Assembly: GCA_965365655.1 (NCBI GenBank)
Contig: CBDUCN010000177.1
Coordinates: forward strand, 1-10,565
Origin: JBFHNV01 sp965365655
GTDB lineage: Bacteria > Pseudomonadota > Gammaproteobacteria > HK1
DNA: 10,565 nucleotides
Reading direction: 5' to 3'
Position 1 is the stretch's first letter. Each line of letters opens with the position of its first letter. Shown in pieces: positions 1-5,685 of this stretch. Both the position numbers and the translations under genes were made by a program. A model generated the notes under the pieces. The model had not been told where the DNA came from. It was given only the letters and a program-made list of their open reading frames with translations, and made no database searches.

Positions 1-412
1 GCTTCGGCAGATCCAGCACCTCGATGCCGGTCTGCTCCTCGATGCGCTCGATGACCGCGGCGACCCGCTCGCGGGTCGCCGCGCCGATCACGAACCACAT
101 GTTGAGCTCGTGCTCGCGCTCGTAGTTGTGCGCCACCTCGTCGAAAGCGTTGACCAGCCCGGCGACGCGCTCGAACCGGGCCTGCGGCACGCGCATCGCG
201 CACAGGGTGAACGCGCCGCCCAGGCGCTCGGCATCGAACATCGGGCCGAAGCGCGTCAGCACCCCGGCGTCGAGCAGCGCGTTCAGGCGCGCGAGCAGCT
301 CCGACTCGTCGAGGTGCAGGCGCGCGGCAGCCTCCGCGAACGGGCGCTCGCAGACCGGGATCCCGTCCTGCAGCAGATTCACGATCGCGCGGTCGATGGA
401 TTCCATCGGCAT
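1..412 (-). CDS. nirD: NirD-like siroheme decarboxylase subunit (partial, 3' end outside window)
   Basis: This gene runs off the left edge; 137 residues are visible. The fold is that of AsnC/Lrp-like siroheme decarboxylase subunits: an N-terminal helix-turn-helix-like half (about residues 5-55) followed by an alpha/beta half. Diagnostic stretches are RFGPMFDAERLGG (about 54-66), AHNYEREHELNMWFV (about 94-108) and GIEVLDLPK at the window edge. In this family such pairs remove two carboxylates from siroheme to give 12,18-didecarboxysiroheme, a cytoplasmic step of heme d1 synthesis. The His of HNYER is a likely active-site residue. ATG 412 is chosen because GAGGGG lies 6 nt upstream. An in-frame GTG at 430, overlapping the previous gene, is a less likely start. 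It is the last gene of the nir run that can be seen, and nirL, nirJ or nirN may follow beyond the window. The letter D rather than G is a judgement from motif type. The family call is strong. Confidence 0.82.
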   Translation of the reverse strand, partial: MPMESIDRAIVNLLQDGIPVCERPFAEAAARLHLDESELLARLNALLDAGVLTRFGPMFDAERLGGAFTLCAMRVPQARFERVAGLVNAFDEVAHNYEREHELNMWFVIGAATRERVAAVIERIEEQTGIEVLDLPK

Positions 413-418
413 GTCCGG

Positions 419-424
419 CCCCTC
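419..424 (-). promoter_or_regulatory. Ribosome binding site of the NirD-like gene
   Basis: GAGGGG on the minus strand ends 6 nt before ATG 412. It overlaps the stop codon of the preceding gene (423-425). It decides in favour of ATG 412 over GTG 430 and suggests translational coupling to the gene before it. Confidence 0.55.
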
Positions 425-941
425 AGTCACAGCCGCACCGGGGATCGGCATCCGATCCTCCCGGCCCGCGGTAGCGCGCGCCGCGCTGCTTGAAGCAGCG
501 GCTGCTGAACAGCACCGCGTACGGCGCGCGCGCGAGCGGCGGCGCCTCGCGCAGGCGCTGCACACGGGCGCGCACCTCGGCCCGCTCGCGCCCGTGGATC
601 ATGCAGAACAGGTTGTACGGCCAGCGCGGCGGGCAGCGGGTGCGGCGGTAGCACAGGTTCACGCCCTCCTGGCGCCCCAGCCACTCTCCCGCCGCGTCCA
701 CGTCCGCGTCCGGCACGTCGAACACCACCATCGCGTTGTCGCGCCAGCCCAGCGCGCGATGACGCACGACCACGCCCAGGCGCGAGATCGTGCCGTCGCG
801 CAGCATCGCGGAGATGCCCTCGATCACGTCCTCCTCCGCGAGCCCGATGCGCGCGCCGAGGTCGCGGTACGGGTGCGGCGCGATCGGCAGGCCGCCCTCG
901 AGGGCCGCCGCCAGCCTCGCCTCGCGCTCGCTCAGCGCCAC
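423..941 (-). CDS. nirH: NirH/NirL-like siroheme decarboxylase subunit
   Basis: The product has 172 residues and belongs to the AsnC/Lrp-like siroheme decarboxylase subunits. A helix-turn-helix-like N-terminal half (about 4-55) is followed by RLGVVVRHRALGWRDNAMVV (about 54-73), then LCYRR and RWPYNLFCMIHGR (about 96-118), and near the end AVLFSSRCFKQRGARY. This is the L/H pattern: it lacks the HNYER motif of its partner subunits and has the Arg-rich loop and FKQRGARY instead. It should pair with the NirG-like protein encoded just upstream. Start: GTG 941 lies where homology begins and overlaps the upstream stop by 10 bp. The open frame continues upstream, but there it only shadows the previous gene. 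The C-terminal tail after GARY is about 15 residues long and holds a CGC triplet, which I do not recognise. L and H cannot be told apart by eye; H is preferred because of the partner and the order. Confidence 0.82.
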   Translation of the reverse strand: MALSEREARLAAALEGGLPIAPHPYRDLGARIGLAEEDVIEGISAMLRDGTISRLGVVVRHRALGWRDNAMVVFDVPDADVDAAGEWLGRQEGVNLCYRRTRCPPRWPYNLFCMIHGRERAEVRARVQRLREAPPLARAPYAVLFSSRCFKQRGARYRGPGGSDADPRCGCD

Positions 942-1444
942 AGCGGGAAGCCCAGGTCGATGTGATACGCGCGCTCCATCGGCAGGCGCAGCGCGACGAG
1001 GCCCGTGTCCGCCTCGATCGCGTCCAGCACCGCGTCCACCCGCTCGCGGTCGCGCGCCGTGACGACGAACCACAGGTTGTACGCGTGCTCGCGCTCGTAG
1101 TTGTGGTTCACCTCGCGGTGCGCGCCGACCTTTGCCGCCACCTCCTCGATGCACGATTCCGGCACCGCCAGCGCCGCGAGCACGCCGTAGCCGGCGCGCC
1201 GCGGCGCGAACACCGCGCCGACCCGGCTCACCCACCCGCGGGCGAGCATCGCCGCCAGGCACCGGATCACCTCGTCCTCGCTCGTGCCCAGCTCGCCGGC
1301 GATGGCCGCGTAGGGCGCCGGCAGCAGCGGGAAGTCGCGCTGGTAGCGGTCGAGCAGCGCGCGCTCGAGCGCGCTCGGCTCGACAGGGCCGCCGCCGGAC
1401 TCACAGCCCGATTCGGTGTGCGCGTGCGGTGAAGAAGATGCCAC
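932..1444 (-). CDS. nirG: NirG-like siroheme decarboxylase subunit
   Basis: The product has 170 residues of the AsnC/Lrp-like siroheme decarboxylase type. Residues about 25-75 form the helix-turn-helix-like half. The second half carries VNHNYEREHAYNLWFV (about 112-127) with the probable active-site H114, and ends with LPMERAYHIDLGFPLWR. Together with the following NirH/L-like subunit it should form the heterodimer that converts siroheme to didecarboxysiroheme in the cytoplasm. Start: GTG 1444, preceded by GGAG with 7-nt spacing. No other ATG, GTG or TTG occurs in frame before the conserved region. This start overlaps the end of nirF by 44 bp, so the first 14 or so residues are encoded over the nirF 3' end and look unconserved (Ser/His/Gly-rich). 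Assignment as G rather than D or L rests on the YHIDLGF ending and its place after nirF. Confidence 0.82.
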   Translation of the reverse strand: MASSSPHAHTESGCESGGGPVEPSALERALLDRYQRDFPLLPAPYAAIAGELGTSEDEVIRCLAAMLARGWVSRVGAVFAPRRAGYGVLAALAVPESCIEEVAAKVGAHREVNHNYEREHAYNLWFVVTARDRERVDAVLDAIEADTGLVALRLPMERAYHIDLGFPLWR

Positions 1445-2600
1445 TGGGTTTCTCCACGTCCAGCGTTGCCGTGCGCTCGAAGGTCCGGGTGTCGTAGACG
1501 TCGACGCGATCCTCGTCGCGCACCGACACCCACACCTGCTCGCCGCGCGGGGTGAACTCCATGTGCAGCACCGCCTTGCCCGGCGACAGGGTGTGCACGA
1601 TCGCGAGCGACTCGGTGTCGATGACCTGCACGGTGTCGTTGTCGGGGTGCGCGAAGTTCACCCACACGTGACGCCCGTCCGGGCGCGCCATCACGAACAC
1701 CGGCTGGCCGTGCACCGGGATCCGGCCCACCTCGCGCCAGGTGCGCACGTCCGCGACCAGCACCTCGTGGCGGCCCACCGCAGGCACGAACGCGCGGTCC
1801 CCGGCGATGGCCCAGCCTTCCAGGTGGGGCATCTTGTACACCGGCAGCGGGCGCTCGCCGCGGCCGTAGCCGTCGAGGATGCGGCGCACGCCGCGCTCCG
1901 GGTGCCACAGGTCCACCAGCGCGAGGCCGTCCTCCCCGAACAGACCCGCCACGTACCAGCGCCCGTCGGGCGTGAGCAGCGCGTCGTAGGGCTGGCGCCC
2001 GGCGTTGCGGATCTTCTGCACCGCCGGCGCGCGCGGGTCGGTGAGGTCCGCGATCCAGATCTCGCCGGCGTCGTAGAGGCTGAACACGAAGCGCCGGCCC
2101 GGCGCGTCCACCAGCCCGACCACCTTCGAGCGGGCCCCGCCGTCGCCGTGGACGGCCGGGATGTCGGCGACGCGGTCCAGCGTGGCGGCGTCGAACACCG
2201 TGACCCCGCCGGGGTCGTAGTTCGACACCGCGACCAGCGCGCCGTCCTGGGAGATCGCACCGCCGATGCTGTTGCCGGCCTGCACCACGCGGCGCACCAC
2301 GCGACCCTCGATCAGGTCCACCTTGGTGAGCCCGCCGTCGCGGCCGAACACGTAGCCGTAGCGCTGGTCGCGCGAGTACACCACCGACGCGTGGGACAGG
2401 TCGCCGAGGCCCGCGACGACGCCCAGGCTCGCGCGCGCGGTGGTGTCGATCACCTGCACCCGCCCCGCGGCGCGCTCCACCACGAGCCCGAGATCCCCGG
2501 TGCCGCGCGGCTCGCCGAAGCCGGCCAGCAGCGCGAAGGCCGCGGCCGCCGCCAGCGCGCGGGCGGTTCGTGCGGTGCGCGTCACCGTTGCCGGGGTCAT
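1401..2600 (-). CDS. nirF: Heme d1 biosynthesis protein NirF
   Basis: The product has 399 residues, the usual NirF length: a cytochrome-d1-like eight-bladed beta-propeller without the N-terminal cytochrome c domain of NirS. Recognisable stretches are GDLGLVVERAAGRVQVID (about 35-52), DLSHASVVYSRDQRYGYVFG (67-86), AGNSIGGAISQDG (108-120), VVGLVDAPGRRFVFSL, GLFGEDG, VYKMPHLEGW, FVPAVGRHEVLV and WVNFAHPDND. NirF acts late in heme d1 formation in the periplasm. The first 33 residues look like an export signal: arginines, then an Ala/Leu core. The core ends LLAGFGEP, where a lipoprotein signal would read LAGC, so Phe28 stands at the lipobox Cys position. Start ATG 2600 overlaps the nirC stop as ATGA, so the two genes are translationally coupled. 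The frame is open far upstream, but that part only shadows nirC and nirE. Confidence 0.95.
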   Translation of the reverse strand: MTPATVTRTARTARALAAAAAFALLAGFGEPRGTGDLGLVVERAAGRVQVIDTTARASLGVVAGLGDLSHASVVYSRDQRYGYVFGRDGGLTKVDLIEGRVVRRVVQAGNSIGGAISQDGALVAVSNYDPGGVTVFDAATLDRVADIPAVHGDGGARSKVVGLVDAPGRRFVFSLYDAGEIWIADLTDPRAPAVQKIRNAGRQPYDALLTPDGRWYVAGLFGEDGLALVDLWHPERGVRRILDGYGRGERPLPVYKMPHLEGWAIAGDRAFVPAVGRHEVLVADVRTWREVGRIPVHGQPVFVMARPDGRHVWVNFAHPDNDTVQVIDTESLAIVHTLSPGKAVLHMEFTPRGEQVWVSVRDEDRVDVYDTRTFERTATLDVEKPSGIFFTARAHRIGL

Positions 2601-2971
2601 TGCAGGCGTCCCGTCTTCAACGCGTGCGCGAGCCAGCGCACGTCGTCCACGCTCAGCAGGTCGCGCCACGGCGGCATCGGCGTGCCGGGACGCCCGTGCA
2701 GGATCGCGGCCTCGAGCGCCGCTAGCGGCGTGTCGCGCAGCGACACCGCGGTGAGCGGCGGCCCCAGACCGCCGGCCAGCGTCATCCCGTGGCACGAGCC
2801 GCAGTCGTGGCGCAGCAGGTGCGTGAGCTCCGCGCGGCGCGCGGCGCCCGGCTCGGCCAGCGCCGCGGCTGCGGCGCCCAGCAGCAGCGCCGCCGCGACC
2901 GCGCGCGTCGACGCTGCGCGCCGCACCGCCGTCCCGATGCTCCGTGCCGCCGCCGTCGTCGCCACCGTCAT
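2597..2971 (-). CDS. nirC: Small periplasmic cytochrome c NirC
   Basis: The product has 124 residues. Residues 1-39 form an export signal: arginines at 10, 17, 18 and 23, an Ala/Leu core, and likely cleavage after ALA39. The mature protein is a class I c-type cytochrome with one CGSCH heme site (Cys57, Cys60, His61). The probable axial Met is Met99 in GTPMPPW. NirC proteins are periplasmic monoheme cytochromes of nir clusters; they can donate electrons to NirS and have been linked to d1 maturation. No separate nirM/c551 gene is visible here, which makes NirC a candidate donor. Start ATG 2971 overlaps the nirE stop as ATGA, and AGGGG lies 8 nt upstream. The 3' end overlaps nirF by 4 bp. Identification rests on the heme motif, size and position between nirE and nirF. 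Confidence 0.9.
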   Translation of the reverse strand: MTVATTAAARSIGTAVRRAASTRAVAAALLLGAAAAALAEPGAARRAELTHLLRHDCGSCHGMTLAGGLGPPLTAVSLRDTPLAALEAAILHGRPGTPMPPWRDLLSVDDVRWLAHALKTGRLQ

Positions 2972-3771
2972 CGCGCCAGCCCCTGGCCGCCGGCCGCGCG
3001 CACGGTGACGGCGAGGTCCGCATCCGGCCGGTACCAGTCCAGCTTCGCGGCGAGGCGCACGACCTCGCCGACGATGACCACCGCCGGCGCCTCGACGCGC
3101 GCCGCGGCCACGTCGCGCCCCATCGCCCCCAGCGTGGTGATCAGCCGGCGCTGGTTTTCGAGCGTGCCGTTCTCCACCACGGCCACCGGCGTGCCCGCAC
3201 CACGCCCGGCACCCAGCAGCCCGCCGCGTATCTGCTCGAGGTTCGCGAGGCCCATGTAGAACACCAGCGTGAGCTCGGCATCGGCCAGCGCGTGCCAGTC
3301 CAGCTCGAGCGGCGTCGTGCCGCGGCAGTGCCCCGCGACCAGCTGCACGCCGCTCGCGACGCCGCGATGGGTGACCGGAATCCCGGCGTAGGCCGCGCAC
3401 GCGACCGCGGCGGTGATGCCGGGCACCACGGTGAACGACACGCCGCGCTCGCGCAGGTACAGCGCCTCCTCGGCGCCGCGGCCGAACACGAACGGATCGC
3501 CGCCCTTCAGCCGCACGACGTCGTGCCCGGCCAGCGCGAGGCTCGCGACCAGGCGGTTGATCTCGTCCTGCGGCAGCACGTGCGCGCCGGCGGCCTTGCC
3601 GACGTAGATGCGCGACACGCCGTCGGGCACCAGCGCCAGCACCTGCTCCGAGACCAGGCGGTCGTAGACCACGACGTCGGCCTCACCCAGCAGGCGCACG
3701 GCCTTCACGGTCAACAGGTCCGGGTCGCCGGGACCCGCGCCCACCAGGTACACGTGACCGGGTGCGTGCAT
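2968..3771 (-). CDS. nirE: Uroporphyrinogen-III C-methyltransferase NirE (CobA type)
   Basis: The product has 267 residues, normal for a stand-alone SUMT. It transfers two methyl groups from S-adenosylmethionine to uroporphyrinogen III, giving precorrin-2, the entry step to siroheme and heme d1 in the cytoplasm. Motifs in order: VYLVGAGPGDPDLLTVKA (about 7-24), VVYDRLVS (34-41), LKGGDPFVFGRG (93-104, SAM binding), VVPGITAAVACAAYAGIPVTHR (116-137) and FYMGLANL. No CysG dehydrogenase/chelatase domain is attached, so siroheme formation from precorrin-2 must use another gene. Start ATG 3771 has GGGAGG 8 nt upstream. Its stop overlaps nirC as ATGA. The sequence alone cannot separate NirE from CobA; the place between nirS and nirC favours nirE. 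Confidence 0.94.
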   Translation of the reverse strand: MHAPGHVYLVGAGPGDPDLLTVKAVRLLGEADVVVYDRLVSEQVLALVPDGVSRIYVGKAAGAHVLPQDEINRLVASLALAGHDVVRLKGGDPFVFGRGAEEALYLRERGVSFTVVPGITAAVACAAYAGIPVTHRGVASGVQLVAGHCRGTTPLELDWHALADAELTLVFYMGLANLEQIRGGLLGAGRGAGTPVAVVENGTLENQRRLITTLGAMGRDVAAARVEAPAVVIVGEVVRLAAKLDWYRPDADLAVTVRAAGGQGLAR

Positions 3772-3779
3772 CGAACGAA

Positions 3780-3785
3780 CCTCCC
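3780..3785 (-). promoter_or_regulatory. Ribosome binding site of nirE
   Basis: GGGAGG on the minus strand stands 8 nt before ATG 3771. It lies downstream of the nirS-nirE hairpin, so ribosomes can load on nirE independently of nirS. Confidence 0.6.
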
Positions 3786-3801
3786 GCGGTGGTGGAAGAC
3801 A

Positions 3802-3830
3802 GGGCAGGGCGCACGCACGGCGCCCTGCCC
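3802..3830 (-). terminator. Stem-loop between nirS and nirE (partial terminator or processing/stability hairpin)
   Basis: On the transcribed strand an 11-bp perfect stem, GGGCAGGGCGC with GCGCCCTGCCC, closes a 7-nt loop. It begins 12 nt after the nirS stop codon and ends 17 nt before the nirE ribosome binding site. What follows is TGTCTTCC, not a clean run of T, so full intrinsic termination is doubtful. The likely effect is to reduce read-through or protect the nirS 3' end, so that the abundant reductase is expressed above the cofactor-synthesis genes. No other promoter is obvious in the 70-bp gap. Confidence 0.6.
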
Positions 3831-3841
3831 GCCGCCCGGCC

Positions 3842-5575
3842 TCAGTAGACGTCGTTGACGGTGTTGTAGACGTTGAACTTGCCGGTGGGCGTGACCAGGC
3901 GCTCGTCCTTGATCACGGCCTTCAGCTTGCGCGTCCTGTCGTCGACCACGACCACGGCCGACTGCTCGTCCTTGCCGCTCCACACCGAGAACCAGACCTC
4001 GTCGCCGGCCTTGTTGTACTCGGGCTGCACGACCCGCTTCGGCCCGTCACCGAGGTCGGCCCACTCGGCGATGGGCAGCACCTCGTAGCCCTTGTCGAGG
4101 TTCTTCACGTCGAACACCGCGATCGACTGGCTGATCTTCGTGTCGGGATTCAGCGGCGTGTCCACCCACAGGTTGCTGGACCCGGGGTGCGACTTCACGA
4201 ACAGCGATCCGCCGCCCTGCCCCTTCAGCACGCGCACGACCTTCCAGGCCTTGTCCGGATGTCCCTCCGGGTCGGTCCCGATGAACGTGATCTTCTCGTT
4301 GCCCAGCGCGCTGGTCACCCACACCGGCCCGTGCTGCGGGTCGTCGAGGTTCGCGCCGCGGCCCGGGTGCGGGATCTTGTCCGCGTCCACCAGCGCGGTG
4401 AGGCGGCGCTCCTTGGAGTCCACGACCGCGATCTTGTCGGACTTGTTCGCCGCGGTCAGGAAGTAGCGCTTGGTGCGGTCCCAGCCGCCGTCGTGCAGGA
4501 AGCGCGCGGCGGGAATCGTCGTCACGCTCAGGTTGTCCACGTCCTCGTAGTTCACCAGCAGGATCTTGCCCGTCTCCTTCACGTTGACGATGAAATCCGG
4601 GTGCTGGTGCGACGCGACGATGGCCGCGACCCGCGGCTCGGGGTGGTACTCCTGCGTGTCCACGGTCATGCCGCGAGTGGACACGATCTTCAGCGGCTCC
4701 AGCGTGTCGCCCTTCATGATCACGTACTGCGGAGGCCAGTAACCGCCGGCGATCGCGTAGCGGTCCTCCATGCCCTTGTACTTCGAGGTCTCCACGGAAC
4801 GGGCTTCGAGGCCGATCTTGATCGCCGCGACGGTGTCCGGCTTCTCCATCCAGAGATCGATCAGGTTGATCAGGCCGTCGCGGCCGATGGTGTACAGGTA
4901 GCGCCCGGACGCGGACAGGCGCGAGATGTGCACCGCGTAGCCGGTCTTGACGATGTTGATGATCTTCTTGCTGTCGCCGTCGATGATCGCGACCTCGCCG
5001 GAATCGCGCAGCGTCAGCGAGAAGATGTTGTCCACGTCGTAGGCGTTCATCTTCTTCGTCGGGCGCTTCTCCGGCGGAACCAGCACCTTCCAGGTGGCGC
5101 GCATGTCCGCCATGCCGAACTCCGGCGGCTTCGGCGGCTCGTGCTGCAGGAAGCGGGCCATCAGGTCCACCTCCTCCGGCGTCATCGCGCCCGAGGCGCC
5201 CCAGTTCGGCATGCCGGCCGGGGAGCCGAAGTTGATGAACACCTTCAGGTACTCGGTGCCGCGCTGCTGCGTGATGTCAGGCGTCAGCGGCTTGCCGGTC
5301 GCGCCCTTGCGCAGCACACCGTGGCATCCGGCGCAGCGCTCGAAGTACAGCCGCTCGGCGTGCTCGAACTCGGCGCGGGTGAGGTCCGGAGCGCCGGGCG
5401 TGATCACGTACTCGACGTCCTTGCCCGGCGTCGGGGCGCCCATGTAGGCCTTCTCCCCCGGCGTGGTGTTCGGGTGCTCCGTGGACTGCGCCAGCGCGCC
5501 GACGCTGAGCAGTGAGACGAGCGCGGCGGCGGCGCTGCGCAGAGCCGTCGACCGGTGTGATGCGTGCTGGGTCAT
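3842..5575 (-). CDS. nirS: Cytochrome cd1 nitrite reductase NirS
   Basis: The product has 577 residues and reduces nitrite to nitric oxide in the periplasm, the defining step of NirS-type denitrification. Residues 1-30 form an export signal, with likely cleavage after GALA near residue 29. The cytochrome c domain (about 60-145) has CAGCH (Cys81, Cys84, His85) and AGMPNWG (Met122). From about residue 165 the d1 beta-propeller follows. TGYAVHISRLSASGRYLY places the d1 iron ligand at His216. SHQHPDFIVNVKETG (about 322-336) and FLHDGGWD (about 359-366, His361) hold candidates for the two active-site histidines. HPGRGAN, GQGGGSLFVK, IAEWADLG, RVVQPEYN, GDEVWFSVW and the terminal TPTGKFNVYNTVNDVY are conserved. 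Start ATG 5575 has AGGAGG 7 nt upstream and begins the signal peptide; the frame stays open far upstream only as a shadow of the neighbouring gene. No key residue is missing. Confidence 0.98.
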   Translation of the reverse strand: MTQHASHRSTALRSAAAALVSLLSVGALAQSTEHPNTTPGEKAYMGAPTPGKDVEYVITPGAPDLTRAEFEHAERLYFERCAGCHGVLRKGATGKPLTPDITQQRGTEYLKVFINFGSPAGMPNWGASGAMTPEEVDLMARFLQHEPPKPPEFGMADMRATWKVLVPPEKRPTKKMNAYDVDNIFSLTLRDSGEVAIIDGDSKKIINIVKTGYAVHISRLSASGRYLYTIGRDGLINLIDLWMEKPDTVAAIKIGLEARSVETSKYKGMEDRYAIAGGYWPPQYVIMKGDTLEPLKIVSTRGMTVDTQEYHPEPRVAAIVASHQHPDFIVNVKETGKILLVNYEDVDNLSVTTIPAARFLHDGGWDRTKRYFLTAANKSDKIAVVDSKERRLTALVDADKIPHPGRGANLDDPQHGPVWVTSALGNEKITFIGTDPEGHPDKAWKVVRVLKGQGGGSLFVKSHPGSSNLWVDTPLNPDTKISQSIAVFDVKNLDKGYEVLPIAEWADLGDGPKRVVQPEYNKAGDEVWFSVWSGKDEQSAVVVVDDRTRKLKAVIKDERLVTPTGKFNVYNTVNDVY

Positions 5576-5582
5576 CGGATGA

Positions 5583-5588
5583 CCTCCT
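5583..5588 (-). promoter_or_regulatory. Strong ribosome binding site of nirS
   Basis: AGGAGG on the minus strand ends 7 nt before ATG 5575. It fixes the nirS start within a frame that is open much further upstream. It is the best Shine-Dalgarno sequence I saw in the window, in keeping with high expression of the reductase. Confidence 0.75.
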
Positions 5589-5619
5589 GCTGGAAGGACT
5601 GTTGGCTCGGACAGCGCAA

Positions 5620-5664
5620 TGGATACCGCTGCGCTGCGCGAGAACCCTTGACCTAGGTCAAGGG
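5620..5664 (-). promoter_or_regulatory. nirS promoter with Dnr/FNR-type box and -10 element
   Basis: Positions 5645-5664 are a perfect 20-bp palindrome, CCCTTGACCTAGGTCAAGGG. Its core TTGAC-CTAG-GTCAA matches the FNR/Dnr/Nnr pattern TTGAY-N4-RTCAA of denitrification promoters. The centre is at 5654.5. A -10-like hexamer TATCCA lies at 5625-5620 on the minus strand, exactly where a class II site centred at -41.5 would put it. That predicts transcription from about 5613 and a leader of about 38 nt before nirS. The inference is activation when oxygen is low and nitrogen oxides are present. The palindrome could also fold as an 8-bp hairpin in transcripts coming from the upstream gene. Confidence 0.85.
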
Positions 5665-5685
5665 TGCCCGGCGGATCGCGCGCGC

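Noticed and set aside
423..1444. AsnC/Lrp transcriptional regulators
   Set aside because: The fold resembles AsnC/Lrp, but HNYEREH, WPYNLFCMIHGR and FKQRGARY, with the nir context, identify siroheme decarboxylase subunits rather than DNA-binding regulators.
1416..3008. A 530-codon plus-strand frame opposite nirF and nirC
   Set aside because: It is a shadow of nirF and nirC; no recognisable motif, and composition typical of the reverse strand of GC-rich coding DNA.
3711..3983. A 90-codon minus-strand frame bridging nirS and nirE
   Set aside because: It overlaps both genes out of frame; the sequence is low-complexity and lacks a ribosome binding site.
4187..5515. A 442-codon plus-strand frame opposite nirS
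   Set aside because: The minus strand encodes complete NirS. This frame has only Arg/Val/His-rich sequence.
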